Positions 1 through 9,201 of a DNA stretch of 64,000 bases are shown here, piece after piece (positions within the stretch are counted from its first letter, which is position 1; each line of letters begins with the position of its first letter). The notes beneath the pieces are model-generated. The model saw only the letters and a program-made list of their open reading frames with translations. It searched no databases and was not told where the DNA came from. This DNA is from JAMHWF01 sp035911095 (GTDB taxonomy: Bacteria; Pseudomonadota; Gammaproteobacteria; Burkholderiales; Burkholderiaceae_C): contig JAMHWF010000095.1 in NCBI GenBank assembly GCA_035911095.1, positions 35,152-99,151 on the forward strand. The letters are read 5' to 3'. Made by a program: the position numbers and the translations under genes.

Positions 1-1037
1 ACTACAAGGGCCTGGGCCTCCTGCTCAACGAGCAGCAGGACAAGGCGATCGACGCCTTCATCGAGGCGGTGCAGCAGGACCCCGACACGACCGACCTGCA
101 CTTCGCGCTCGGCAACCTCTTCCGCCGCCGCGGCGAGTACGAGCGTGCGGTGCGGGTGCACGAGCACCTGCTGGCGCGTGCCGACCTGCCGCAGGCGGAG
201 CGCGACCGCGCGCAGCACGCCCTCGCCCAGGACTTCCTGAAGGCCGGCCTGATCGACCGCGCCGAGCAGGCCTATCGCGCACTCGAGGGCACCGCCTACG
301 ACACCGAGGCACGCCTGGCGCTGCTCGGCCTGTTCGAGCGCACGCGCGACTGGCGCGCCGCGATCGAGACGGCACACAAGCTCGAGCGCAGCGGCACCGG
401 CAGCTTCGCCGCCCGCATCGCGCACTACTGGTGCGAGGTCGCGCTGGCCGCCGAGGCGAAGCAGCAGGAGGCGGACGCCGACGACGCGCTGCGCCGCGCG
501 CGCGAGGCCGCCCCTCTCGCCGCCCGGCCGATCGTGCTGCAGGGCCAGCGCCTGGCGCGCCAGGGCCGCCACCGCGAGGCACTCGACCTCTGGAGCGAGT
601 GGATGACCGCCCACCCGGCGCAGTTCGCCCTCGTGGCCGCGGACTACGCGCGCAGCGCGCTCGCCGCCGGCGACCGCGAGGCCGCGCGCCAGCGGCTGCT
701 CGCCGCCTACGAGCGCGAGCCTTCGACCGACCTCCTCGCGGCGCTGAACCTGCTGGACGACAGCCCGGCGGCGCGCCGCGAGCGCGTACGCCGCCACCTC
801 GCCGCGCACGGCACCCTTTCGGCTGCCGAGGCCCTGCTGGCGCAGCATGCCGAGGCCGGCCTGCAACTGGTGCCGGCCGAGGCGACCGGCCTGCGCGACG
901 CCGTCGCGCGTGCCGCCAAACCTCTCCAACGCTACCGCTGCGCCGCCTGCGCCTTCGAGACCCAGCTCTTCTTCTGGCAATGCCCGGGCTGCCTCGGCTG
1001 GGACACCTACCCGCCACGGCGGCTGGAAGAATCGTGA
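1..1037 (+). CDS. lapB: LapB, lipopolysaccharide assembly protein B (3' part)
   Basis: The frame is already open at base 3, so the gene starts upstream of the window and the N-terminal membrane anchor is not visible. What remains is a run of TPR-like helical hairpins (LHFALGNLFRRRGEYERAV and similar) followed by a C-terminal rubredoxin-like zinc knuckle with two CxxC pairs (CAAC and CPGC). TPR plus rubredoxin knuckle is the LapB/YciM architecture. In E. coli LapB works with FtsH to control turnover of LpxC, setting lipopolysaccharide synthesis. Its stop overlaps the GTG start of the heptokinase (GTGA at 1034-1037), so the genes are translationally coupled, and both act in lipopolysaccharide biogenesis. 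Confidence 0.93.
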   Translation, partial: YKGLGLLLNEQQDKAIDAFIEAVQQDPDTTDLHFALGNLFRRRGEYERAVRVHEHLLARADLPQAERDRAQHALAQDFLKAGLIDRAEQAYRALEGTAYDTEARLALLGLFERTRDWRAAIETAHKLERSGTGSFAARIAHYWCEVALAAEAKQQEADADDALRRAREAAPLAARPIVLQGQRLARQGRHREALDLWSEWMTAHPAQFALVAADYARSALAAGDREAARQRLLAAYEREPSTDLLAALNLLDDSPAARRERVRRHLAAHGTLSAAEALLAQHAEAGLQLVPAEATGLRDAVARAAKPLQRYRCAACAFETQLFFWQCPGCLGWDTYPPRRLEES

Positions 1038-2014
1038 ACGCATCGTCACTCGCCCCCCCCACCGGTCCTGTTCACAAGGTCAGCCGCGAGCAGCTGGCCA
1101 GCGCACGCGTGCTCGTCGTCGGCGACGCGATGCTCGACCGCTACTGGTTCGGCGCCGTCGAGCGCATCTCGCCCGAGGCGCCGGTGCCGGTCGTGCGCGT
1201 CAACCGTGAGGAGGAGCGCCTGGGCGGTGCCGCCAACGTCGCGCTCAACCTCAAGACGCTCGGCACCCAGGCCACGCTGCTCACCGTCGTCGGCGAGGAC
1301 GAGCCGGCGCGCCGCCTGCGCGCCCTGCTCGGCGAGCAAGGCATCGAGGCCCTGCTCGGCGCCGACCCGCAGCTCTACACGATCGTCAAGCTGCGCGTCA
1401 TCGGACGTTCGCAGCAGCTGATCCGGATCGACTTCGAGAACCAGCCCGAGAACGAGATCCTTGCCGCGATGCTAGGCGACTACGAGCGCGTGCTGCCGTC
1501 GCACGACGCCGTGCTGCTGTCCGACTACGGCAAGGGCGGCCTGACCCACCTGCCGCGGATGATCGAGCTGGCGCGCGCCGCCGGCAAGCCGGTGCTGGTC
1601 GACCCCAAGGGGCACGACTACAGCCGCTATGCCGGCGCCGCACTGATCACGCCAAACCGGGCCGAACTCGCGCAGGTGATCGGCCCCTGGTCCAGCGAGG
1701 CCGAGCTCGAATCCCGCGCCCAGGCCCTGCGCGAGACGCACCAGTTCGGCGGCCTGCTGCTCACGCGCTCGGAAGAAGGCATGTCGCTCTTCGACGCGCC
1801 GGGTGGCGTGCCGGGCCATTTGCGCGTGCCGGCGCAGGCGCGCGAGGTCTTCGACGTCACCGGCGCCGGCGACACCGTGATCGCGACGATGGCCGCACTG
1901 CTCGCCTGCGGCCTCGACGCACGGGAAGCGATGCCGCTGGCCAACCGCGCGGGCGGGATCGTCGTCGGCAAGTTCGGCACCGCCGGCGTCACCTACGAGG
2001 AGTTGTTCGGATGA
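1034..2014 (+). CDS. rfaE1: D-glycero-beta-D-manno-heptose-7-phosphate kinase (HldE domain I)
   Basis: A PfkB/ribokinase-fold kinase of 326 residues that phosphorylates heptose 7-phosphate at C1 on the way to ADP-heptose for the lipopolysaccharide inner core. The N-terminus reads VLVVGDAMLDRYW, followed by the GGAANVALNL substrate loop; near the C-terminus VTGAGDT carries the catalytic Asp and anion hole. Only the kinase domain is present, so the adenylyltransferase half of E. coli HldE must be a separate gene elsewhere, as is usual in Burkholderiales. The GTG start at 1034 is chosen because it overlaps the lapB stop and fits family length; the frame is open further upstream inside lapB. The stop overlaps hldD (ATGA). 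Confidence 0.93.
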   Translation: MNASSLAPPTGPVHKVSREQLASARVLVVGDAMLDRYWFGAVERISPEAPVPVVRVNREEERLGGAANVALNLKTLGTQATLLTVVGEDEPARRLRALLGEQGIEALLGADPQLYTIVKLRVIGRSQQLIRIDFENQPENEILAAMLGDYERVLPSHDAVLLSDYGKGGLTHLPRMIELARAAGKPVLVDPKGHDYSRYAGAALITPNRAELAQVIGPWSSEAELESRAQALRETHQFGGLLLTRSEEGMSLFDAPGGVPGHLRVPAQAREVFDVTGAGDTVIATMAALLACGLDAREAMPLANRAGGIVVGKFGTAGVTYEELFG

Positions 2015-3006
2015 AGGTCGTCGTCACCGGTGCCGCCGGGTTCATCGGCAGCAACCTGGTTCATGGGCTCAACGCGATCGGCATCGACGACGTGATCGCC
2101 GTCGACGACCTGACCGACGGCCCGAAGTACCGCAACCTGCTCGGCGCGCAGGTCTCCGACTACTTCGACAAGGACGAGTTCTACGGCCGCTTCACGCGTG
2201 GCGAGTTCGGCCACGTCGACGCGGTGCTGCACGAAGGTGCCTGCTCCGACACGATGGAGCACGACGGCCGCTTCATGCTGGCCAACAACTACCGCTGCTC
2301 GAAGGACCTGATGGACGCCTGCCTGCGTCAGGGCACGCGGCTGCTCTACGCGTCCTCGGCCGCGACCTACGGCGCGAGCGACACCTTCCGCGAGGAGCCG
2401 GCCTTCGAGCGCCCGCTCAACGTCTACGGCTACTCGAAGCTGCTCTTCGACAACATCGTGCGGCGCGTGCTGCCGCAGGCGACGACGCAGATCGCCGGCT
2501 TCCGCTACTTCAATGTCTACGGCCCGCGCGAACAGCACAAGGCGCGCATGGCCTCGGTCGCCTTCCACCACTTCAACGAGTTTCGCGACACCGGCCGCGT
2601 GCGCCTGTTCGGCGAGTACGGCGGCTACGGGCCAGGACAGCAGCAGCGGGACTTCGTCTTCGTCGGCGACGTGGTGGCGGTGAACCTCTGGTTCCTCGAG
2701 CACCCCGAGGCGCGCGGCATCTTCAACCTCGGCACCGGGCGGGCACAGCCGTTCAACGACATCGCGCGCGCGGTGGTGAACGGGATGCGCCGCCGCGCGG
2801 GACAACCGTCGCAAGAGCTCGGCGAGCTGGTCGCCGAAGGTGCGATCGAGTACATCGACTTCCCCGCCGCGCTGGTCGGCAAATACCAGTGCCACACCCA
2901 GGCCGACCTGGGGACGCTGCGCGGCGTCGGCTGCACCCACCCCTTTGCGGATGTGGCCTCGGGCGTTTCGCAGTACGTGGACTGGCTGGCGAGCCAGCCG
3001 GCCTGA
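2011..3006 (+). CDS. hldD: ADP-L-glycero-D-manno-heptose 6-epimerase
   Basis: An extended short-chain dehydrogenase of 331 residues that epimerises ADP-D-glycero- to ADP-L-glycero-manno-heptose, the last step of heptose precursor synthesis. The Rossmann glycine motif GAAGFIGSN lies at residues 7-15. The catalytic triad is visible as SSAATYG and YGYSK (Tyr-x3-Lys). Length matches the family. Its ATG overlaps the kinase stop by four bases, giving a tight lapB-rfaE1-hldD unit. Confidence 0.95.
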   Translation: MKVVVTGAAGFIGSNLVHGLNAIGIDDVIAVDDLTDGPKYRNLLGAQVSDYFDKDEFYGRFTRGEFGHVDAVLHEGACSDTMEHDGRFMLANNYRCSKDLMDACLRQGTRLLYASSAATYGASDTFREEPAFERPLNVYGYSKLLFDNIVRRVLPQATTQIAGFRYFNVYGPREQHKARMASVAFHHFNEFRDTGRVRLFGEYGGYGPGQQQRDFVFVGDVVAVNLWFLEHPEARGIFNLGTGRAQPFNDIARAVVNGMRRRAGQPSQELGELVAEGAIEYIDFPAALVGKYQCHTQADLGTLRGVGCTHPFADVASGVSQYVDWLASQPA

Positions 3007-3213
3007 ACGCGGCGCTGCCGCCTGCCACAACGGGCTGAGCCCGTGGCAACCTGCCTCGGGGCTTCCCCCAGGCGGCGGCCCTGGGCAGACCCTCGCCACC
3101 CTTCCGGCCACCCCGCCCGCTGGGGACACGCCGCGATGACACCCGTCCCTACAGTGACCCCAGATCGCAGATGTCCTGCGGTCGCGAGACGTCAGTCGAA
3201 GGGAACCCACCTC

Positions 3214-3579
3214 ATGTTCAAGAAGTTCATCGCCATCGTGGCCACGGTCCTCACGACCACCGTCGCCTCCGCCGCCGTCGACCTCAACAAGGCCACCCAG
3301 GCCGAGCTCGAGAGCGTCAAGGGCATCGGCCCGAGCCTGTCGACGCGCATCCTGGACGAGCGCAAGAAGGGCGACTTCAAGGACTGGAGCGACCTCGTCG
3401 TGCGCGTCAAGGGCATTGGCGAAGGCAACGCGACCCGCTTCTCGGACGCCGGCCTGCTTGTCAACGGCGCGGGCTACAAGGCCACCGCAGCGGCACCGAA
3501 GGTGGAGGCCAAGCCCGCTGCCGCCAAGACCGCCCCGCCGGCGGCGAAGCCCGAGGCGAAGGCGGACGCACGCAAGTGA
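3214..3579 (+). CDS. ComEA-like helix-hairpin-helix DNA-binding protein
   Basis: A 121-residue exported protein. Residues 1-20 are a signal peptide ending TVASA; residues 22-85 hold two helix-hairpin-helix units (VKGIGPSLSTRIL and VKGIGEGNATRF) as in ComEA, which binds incoming DNA in the periplasm during transformation. The tail from about residue 90 is Ala/Lys/Pro-rich (PAAAKTAPPAAKPEAKADARK ends it), resembling a histone H1 tail and able to add charge-based DNA binding. The ATG at 3214 is preferred over upstream starts because it gives the signal peptide directly and follows AAGGGAA. No other competence genes are adjacent, so a role in DNA uptake is inference from family. Confidence 0.85.
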   Translation: MFKKFIAIVATVLTTTVASAAVDLNKATQAELESVKGIGPSLSTRILDERKKGDFKDWSDLVVRVKGIGEGNATRFSDAGLLVNGAGYKATAAAPKVEAKPAAAKTAPPAAKPEAKADARK

Positions 3580-3692
3580 ACGGCTGAGCCCGCCCGGGCG
3601 CGGCTCCTCGTCCGCGCGCGCCGTCAGCACGGAACCCCCGTACAGCCTGGCGTCGCGCGGTCGGAAGGGCGCGGCGGCGCGGCCGCCATGCC

Positions 3693-6600
3693 TCAGGCTT
3701 CGTTCGAATAGACCACCAGCGCCTGGCCGTGCGAATCGACGCGCCAGCGCGCCAGGGCCAGGTCGCTCGGATAGAAGCGGCTGTCCTCACCCAGGTCGAG
3801 TTCCGCACTCGCCAGGTCGCGCTGGAGCAGCAGCCGCACCGGCAGGCCCTGCAAGGACTCGCCGTGCTCGGTCGAGACACGTCGCGGCGGGAAGTCCTGC
3901 AGCAACCGGGCCACCGGGGGCGTGTGACCATTGACCGCGACGCGCAGGAAGCGCCCGAAGCGGCAGCGTGCCGTCGGCAAGTCCCAGATCTGCTGCACGT
4001 TGAGCCGCAACCCGCCGCCGAAGCGGTCCGGCTGCACCCGGCCCTGCACGATCAGCAATTCGTCGTCGACCAGCAGGCTGCGGCAGGCGTCGAGCAGTTC
4101 CTCGTTCGCGACCGCGTCGATCGGCTCGCTCTTGTCGTCGAGCTTGAAGATCGCGACGCGGCCGCGCTGCCCGTTGACGATGCGCAGGTCGCTGACGATG
4201 CCGGCCAGCAGCTGCGGCTCGCGGCTGTCGGTCAAGTCGGCGATGCGCCGGCGCGCGAACTGGCGCACCTCACTCTCGACCTGGTCGAACAGGTGCCCCG
4301 AGAGGTAGAAGCCGAGCGCGGTCTTTTCCAGCGTCAACCGTTCCTTCACGTCCCAGACCGGCGCCTCGACCAGCGCCGGCTCCTGCGTCGACGCGGCGTG
4401 CGAATCGGCAAAGTCGAAGAGGCCGCCCTGGTCGGCATGCGCCGCCTGGCTGTCGGCGAACTCGAAGGCCAGGCCGATGCTCGCCAGCAGCGCGCTGCGA
4501 CGCGGCTCCAGCGCATCGAAGGCACCGGCCTTCACCAATGCCTCGACTGCGCGCTTGTTCAAGCGCGTGCGGTCGACGCGGGCGCAAAAGTCGAACAGCG
4601 AGCGAAACGGGCCGCCGGCCTCGCGCGCCGCGACGATGGCCTCGATCGCGCCCTGGCCCGTGCCCTTGATCGCGCCGAGGCCGTACGCGATACGCCGGTC
4701 CTCGACAGGCTCGAAGCGGTAGACGCCGCGGTTCACGTCCGGCGGGTCGAAGACGATGCCGAACTTCTTCGCGTCCTGCAGCAGCACGCGCAGCTTGTCG
4801 GTGTCGTCCAGCTCGATCGTCATGTTCGCGGCGAAGAACTCCGCCGCGTGGTGCACCTTGACCCAGGCCGTGTGATACGCCAGCAGCGCATAGGCCGCGG
4901 CATGGCTCTTGTTGAAGCCATAGCCGGCGAACTTCTCCATCAGGTCGAAGACCTCGTCGGCCGTCTTCGCGTCGATGTCCTTCGCGGCCGCGCCCTCGCG
5001 GAAGATGTCCCGGTGCTTGGCCATCTCCTCGGGCTTCTTCTTGCCCATCGCGCGGCGCAGCAGGTCGGCGCCGCCGAGCGAGTAGCCGCCCAGCACCTGC
5101 GCCGTCTGCATCACCTGTTCCTGGTAGATCATGACGCCGTAGGTCTCGGCCAGCACTTCCTCGAGCAGCGGGTGCGGGTAGCTCACCTCCTCGCGGCCGT
5201 GCTTGCGCGCGCAGAAGCTCGGGATCAGGTCCATCGGCCCCGGCCGGTACAGCGCGACCAACGCGATGATGTCTTCGAACACGCTCGGCCGCGCATCGCG
5301 CAGCATGCGCTGCATGCCCGGCGATTCGAACTGGAACACCGCCTCGGTCAGGCCTTCTGAGAAGAGCTTGAAAACCGCCGGGTCGTCGAGCGGCAGGTCC
5401 TCGTAGGCGAAGCCCTGGCGCTTCGGGTGTCGCGCGACGATGAAGTCCTTGGCGAGTTCGAGGATCGTCAGCGTCGCGAGGCCCAGGAAGTCGAACTTGA
5501 CGAGGCCGATCGCCTCGACGTCGTCCTTGTCGAACTGGCTCACCGCGCTGTCGCTGCCCGGCTGCTGGTACAGCGGGCAGAAGTCGGTGATGTGCCCGGG
5601 CGCGATCAACACGCCCCCGGCGTGCATGCCGACGTTGCGCACCAGGCCCTCGCAGCGCGTGGCCAACTCGAGCAGCGAGGCGACTTCTTCCTCGGCCGCC
5701 TCGCGCTGGTTGAGTTCGGGCGCCTCCTTGCGCGCGTAGATCAGACCCGGGTCGGGGCGTTCGGGAACCTTGGCCAGCGTCACCGTCTTGCCCGGCGGCG
5801 CGGGGATCAGCTTGGCGATGCTGTCGACATGGCCGTAGCCCATGCCGAGCACGCGCCCCACGTCGCGCAGCGCCGCCTTGGCCGCCATCGTGCCGAAGGT
5901 CGCGATCTGGCTCACCGCGTCGCGGCCGTACTTGGCCTTCACGTAGTCGATCACGCGGTCGCGATTGCCCTGGCAGAAGTCGATGTCGAAGTCCGGCATC
6001 GACACCCGCTCGGGGTTCAGGAAGCGCTCGAACAGCAGGTGGTAGCGCAGCGGGTCGAGGTCGGTGATCGACAGCGCGTAGGCCACCAACGAGCCCGCGC
6101 CTGAGCCGCGCCCCGGCCCCACCGGGCAGCCGTTGGCCTTGGCCCAGGTGATGAAGTCCGAGACGATCAGGAAGTAGCCCGGGAAGCCCATCTTCAGGAT
6201 CGTCTCGAGCTCGAAGGCGAGGCGCTCCTGATAGCGCGGGCGTTCGCGCTCGCGCTGCGCCGCGTCCGGATAGAGCTTCGCCAGGCGAAGTTCCAGCCCC
6301 TCCTGCGAGGCGACGCGCAGGTAGCGGTCGATCGGCATGGGCGTGCCGTCGTCCTGCAGCGGAGTCGGGAAGTCCGGCAGTTGCGGCTTGCCGAGGACGA
6401 GGCGCAGGTTGCAGCGCCTGGCGATCTCGACCGCGTTCATCAGCGCCGACGGCAGGTCGGCGAACAGCGCCTCCATCTGCGCCTGCGTCTTGAAGTACTG
6501 CTCGCGCGTGAAGCGCTTGATGCGCCGCGGGTTGGCCAGGGTCTCGCCCTCGGCGACGCAGACGCGCGCCTCGTGCGCCTCGAAGTCGTCCGGCTCGACG

Positions 6601-7208
6601 AATTGCACCGGATGCGTCGCGACGACCGGCAGGCCGAGCGCCGCCGCCAGCGGCACCGCGGCGCGCACATGAGCTTCGTGCTGCGGCAGTCCGGCGCGCT
6701 GCAGCTCGACGTAGAAGCGGCGCGGGAACAGCGCCGCGAGCCGCTGGGCGGTCGCCTCCGCCCGCCGCGTGTCGCCGGCGAGCAGGGCCTGGCCGAGCGC
6801 GCCGAGGTCACCGCCTGACAGCGCGATCAGGCCATCTGACCGCTCGGCGAGCCAGTCCCAGCGCAGCTGCGCCTGGGTGCGCTGCACGTTGCGCGTCCAG
6901 GCCAGCGCCAGCAGCTCGGACAGATGCAGGTAGCCCCGCTCGTCCTGCGCCAACAGCAGCAGCCGCGAGGGCTGCTTCTCGCCCTCCAGCGGCTCCATCC
7001 AGACGTCCGCGCCGAGGATCGGCTTGACGCCCTTTCCGCGCGCGGCCTTGTAGAACTTGACCCCGCCGAACAGGTTGTTGACGTCGGTGATCGCGCAGGC
7101 GCCCTGCCCGTCCGCGCGCGCCGCGGCGACCGCGTCATCGACGCGCAGGGTGCCGTCGACGACGGAATATTCAGTGTGGGTCCGCAGGTGAACGAAGGGC
7201 ATGGGCAA
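3693..7208 (-). CDS. dnaE: DNA polymerase III alpha subunit
   Basis: The replicative polymerase, 1171 residues, full family length. The N-terminal PHP domain starts at FVHLRTHTEYSVVDG. The polymerase site shows PDFDIDF at residues 405-411, with Asp406 and Asp408 matching the catalytic E. coli Asp401/Asp403; KFDFLGL further on supplies the third carboxylate region. GRGSGAGSLVAY and the fingers region are intact, and the C-terminus holds the OB-fold. It stands alone, convergent with the ComEA-like gene and divergent from trhO. A second in-frame ATG two codons in is an alternative start. Confidence 0.98.
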   Translation of the reverse strand: MPMPFVHLRTHTEYSVVDGTLRVDDAVAAARADGQGACAITDVNNLFGGVKFYKAARGKGVKPILGADVWMEPLEGEKQPSRLLLLAQDERGYLHLSELLALAWTRNVQRTQAQLRWDWLAERSDGLIALSGGDLGALGQALLAGDTRRAEATAQRLAALFPRRFYVELQRAGLPQHEAHVRAAVPLAAALGLPVVATHPVQFVEPDDFEAHEARVCVAEGETLANPRRIKRFTREQYFKTQAQMEALFADLPSALMNAVEIARRCNLRLVLGKPQLPDFPTPLQDDGTPMPIDRYLRVASQEGLELRLAKLYPDAAQRERERPRYQERLAFELETILKMGFPGYFLIVSDFITWAKANGCPVGPGRGSGAGSLVAYALSITDLDPLRYHLLFERFLNPERVSMPDFDIDFCQGNRDRVIDYVKAKYGRDAVSQIATFGTMAAKAALRDVGRVLGMGYGHVDSIAKLIPAPPGKTVTLAKVPERPDPGLIYARKEAPELNQREAAEEEVASLLELATRCEGLVRNVGMHAGGVLIAPGHITDFCPLYQQPGSDSAVSQFDKDDVEAIGLVKFDFLGLATLTILELAKDFIVARHPKRQGFAYEDLPLDDPAVFKLFSEGLTEAVFQFESPGMQRMLRDARPSVFEDIIALVALYRPGPMDLIPSFCARKHGREEVSYPHPLLEEVLAETYGVMIYQEQVMQTAQVLGGYSLGGADLLRRAMGKKKPEEMAKHRDIFREGAAAKDIDAKTADEVFDLMEKFAGYGFNKSHAAAYALLAYHTAWVKVHHAAEFFAANMTIELDDTDKLRVLLQDAKKFGIVFDPPDVNRGVYRFEPVEDRRIAYGLGAIKGTGQGAIEAIVAAREAGGPFRSLFDFCARVDRTRLNKRAVEALVKAGAFDALEPRRSALLASIGLAFEFADSQAAHADQGGLFDFADSHAASTQEPALVEAPVWDVKERLTLEKTALGFYLSGHLFDQVESEVRQFARRRIADLTDSREPQLLAGIVSDLRIVNGQRGRVAIFKLDDKSEPIDAVANEELLDACRSLLVDDELLIVQGRVQPDRFGGGLRLNVQQIWDLPTARCRFGRFLRVAVNGHTPPVARLLQDFPPRRVSTEHGESLQGLPVRLLLQRDLASAELDLGEDSRFYPSDLALARWRVDSHGQALVVYSNEA

Positions 7209-7276
7209 GATTGTAGGAAGGCACCGCGCGCGGCGGCTTCCGCCGCGGCGCTCCCGGCGGCAACGACCTTGCTGCC

Positions 7277-7282
7277 TAGAAT
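7277..7282 (+). promoter_or_regulatory. -10 hexamer (TAGAAT) just before trhO
   Basis: TAGAAT ends eight bases before the GTG start of trhO, so a transcript begun at normal spacing would start at or next to the start codon. No Shine-Dalgarno sequence lies between. No convincing -35 is seen. The site and spacing are seen directly; a leaderless mRNA is inference. Confidence 0.45.
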
Positions 7283-7289
7283 CGTCGGG

Positions 7290-8081
7290 GTGAATCCCGC
7301 GTCGTCTTCATCCTCCGCGCCCGGGCCTCGGGCCGGGGCGGTCCTCAACATCAGCGGCTACCGCTTCGTCGAGATCGACGAACCCGAGGCGCTGCGCGAC
7401 CGGCTGCAAACCGCCGCGGCCGCCGCTGCACTGCGCGGCACGATCCTCATCGCGCACGAGGGGCTGAACCTGAGCCTCGCCGGCGCGCCGGCCCCGTTGC
7501 GCCGCTTCGTCGACGCGTTGCGCGCGGATGCGCGCTTCGCCTCGCTCGACATCAAGGAGAGCTGGAGCGACACCCTGCCCTTCGCCCGCCTCAAGGTCAA
7601 GTGCAAGCGCGAGATCATCCGCATGGACCGCCCGGCGATCCGTCCGCAGGCCGGCCGCGCACCTTCGGTGTCGCCGGACACGCTCGCACGCTGGCTCGAC
7701 CGCGGCTGCGACGACGAAGGACGCCCGCTCGCGCTGCTGGACACGCGCAACGCCTTCGAGGTCAACGCCGGACGCTTCGAAGGGGCGCTCGACTGGCGCC
7801 TCGCGCGCTTCGGTGACTTCCCTGACGCCTTCGCCGCCGCGCGCGCATCGCTCGCCGGCAAGACCGTCGTCAGCTACTGCACCGGCGGCATCCGCTGCGA
7901 GAAGGCCGCGCTGCTGATGCGCGCCGAAGGATTCGGGCCGGTGCTGCAGCTCGAGGGCGGCATCCTGCGCTACCTCGAGCAACAGGGCACGCGCCACTGG
8001 CAGGGCCGCTGCGTGGTGTTCGACGAGCGCGGCTCGCTCGATGCGAGGCTGGCGCCGCCGCCCGCCGCCTCAGTGCCATGA
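7290..8081 (+). CDS. trhO: tRNA uridine(34) hydroxylase, rhodanese family (TrhO/YceA)
   Basis: A 263-residue protein that introduces the hydroxyl of 5-hydroxyuridine at tRNA position 34. It has an acylphosphatase-like N-terminal part (RGTILIAHEGLNLSLAG) and a rhodanese domain. The active-site loop reads VSYCTGGIRCEKA, with the predicted catalytic Cys, and LLDTRNAFEVNAGRF precedes it. The frame is open far upstream inside dnaE, so the start is a choice: GTG at 7290 fits family length and sits behind a -10 hexamer. The stop overlaps the next start (ATGA). Confidence 0.9.
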   Translation: MNPASSSSSAPGPRAGAVLNISGYRFVEIDEPEALRDRLQTAAAAAALRGTILIAHEGLNLSLAGAPAPLRRFVDALRADARFASLDIKESWSDTLPFARLKVKCKREIIRMDRPAIRPQAGRAPSVSPDTLARWLDRGCDDEGRPLALLDTRNAFEVNAGRFEGALDWRLARFGDFPDAFAAARASLAGKTVVSYCTGGIRCEKAALLMRAEGFGPVLQLEGGILRYLEQQGTRHWQGRCVVFDERGSLDARLAPPPAASVP

Positions 8082-8431
8082 ACTGCCGCCCGGGCTGCGG
8101 CGCCTGCTGCATCGCGCCGTCGATCTCGAGCCCCATCCCGGGCATGCCGGGCGGCAAGCCGGCGGGCGTGCGCTGCATCCAGCTCGACGAGGCGTCACGC
8201 TGCCGGCTGTTCGGCCTTCCGGGGCGCCCCTCGGTCTGCGCGTCGCTGCAGCCCAGTGCCGCGATGTGCGGCGACCGCCGCGAGGACGCGCTGCACTGGC
8301 TGGACCGACTGGAAGCGCAGACCCAGCCGGCCCAGACTGCGCGGCAGCACGGTTCTGCGGACCCTGCCGGCTGCATCGCTCAGTCGTCCCCGCGCAGCAC
8401 CTCGTTCATCTCCGAGCGGAACTCGCGCTGA
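8078..8431 (+). CDS. YkgJ-family cysteine cluster protein
   Basis: A 117-residue protein with a Cys-rich N-terminus (CRPGCGACC at 3-11, then RC, SRCR, VC and MC further on), the pattern of the YkgJ/UPF0153 family, thought to bind zinc or iron. The ATG overlaps the trhO stop. The conserved part ends near residue 85; the last 30 residues look unconserved and overlap the 3' end of the opposite-strand DUF599 gene by 52 bp. The function of the family is not established. Confidence 0.8.
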   Translation: MNCRPGCGACCIAPSISSPIPGMPGGKPAGVRCIQLDEASRCRLFGLPGRPSVCASLQPSAAMCGDRREDALHWLDRLEAQTQPAQTARQHGSADPAGCIAQSSPRSTSFISERNSR

Positions 8432-9096
8432 TAGAGCACCGCGACGACGATCGCGGTCGCGATGACGAAGACCAGCGGCGAGAAGAACCAGCCGATCGCC
8501 GCGAAGGCCATGTAGTAGGCCCGCAGCCCCGCGTTGAACGCCTCGGCCGCGAGCCCCATCGCGCGGCCGGCGCGGTCGGCGAAGGCCAGGCGCACCCGCT
8601 CGTCCAGTTCGTCGAAGCGCTTGGACTCCGGCGCCGAGGCGACGAGCAGCGCGCCGAAGCTGTACTGCCGCAGGCTCCAGGTGAAGCGGAAGAAGGCATA
8701 GATGAAGACCACCAGCAACACGATGATCTTGAGGTCGAAGACCAGCACCGAGGTGCGCGCGGCGAAGGGAAGCTCGCTGACGAAGCCGGTCACCTTCTCG
8801 GTCGTGCCGAGCACGGCGAGCAGGCCGCCGATGATCAGGATCGTCGTCGAGGCGAAGAAGGTGGTGCTCGACGACAGGTTCTGCACCACGACGCCGTCCA
8901 CCACGCGCACCTCGCGGTAGGTCGCCTGCAGCATCCACTCGCGGCGGATACGGTTGGTGGCTGCCAGCAGCGAGAGCTCGGACTTCGAGCGCCGGTGCGC
9001 GAACGAGGCGTACCCCACCCAGGCGCAGACGAAGCAGGCAAGCGCCGCCCAGTCCGACCACGGCAGCAGCGTGAAGACGGTGGGCAGCGGGTTCAC
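8380..9096 (-). CDS. DUF599 family membrane protein
   Basis: A 238-residue integral membrane protein. Hydrophobic segments lie at about residues 10-30, 75-95, 120-145 and 200-225; the family signature around TNRIRREWM and the LSSSTTFFASTTILIIGG segment identify DUF599. No biochemical function is known for the family. It is transcribed alone, leftward, ending inside the tail of the YkgJ gene. Confidence 0.85.
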   Translation of the reverse strand: MNPLPTVFTLLPWSDWAALACFVCAWVGYASFAHRRSKSELSLLAATNRIRREWMLQATYREVRVVDGVVVQNLSSSTTFFASTTILIIGGLLAVLGTTEKVTGFVSELPFAARTSVLVFDLKIIVLLVVFIYAFFRFTWSLRQYSFGALLVASAPESKRFDELDERVRLAFADRAGRAMGLAAEAFNAGLRAYYMAFAAIGWFFSPLVFVIATAIVVAVLYQREFRSEMNEVLRGDD

Positions 9097-9201
9097 GCCG
9101 CCACTGTAGCCCGCCGGCGCACACGTCCGATGACGGGGCGGGCGAAGAAGGCCCGATGAGCCCGGCGGCGAGGCACGGCTGGCGGGCCCGGGAGCCCGGG
9201 C

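Noticed and set aside
1993..3630. A 545-codon open frame on the minus strand
   Set aside because: Opposite hldD and the ComEA-like gene; no recognisable features.
9183..9201. Terminator after the FMN reductase gene
   Set aside because: The GCCCGGG/CCCGGGC dyad has a 2-base centre and no T-run; short GC dyads are frequent in this genome.
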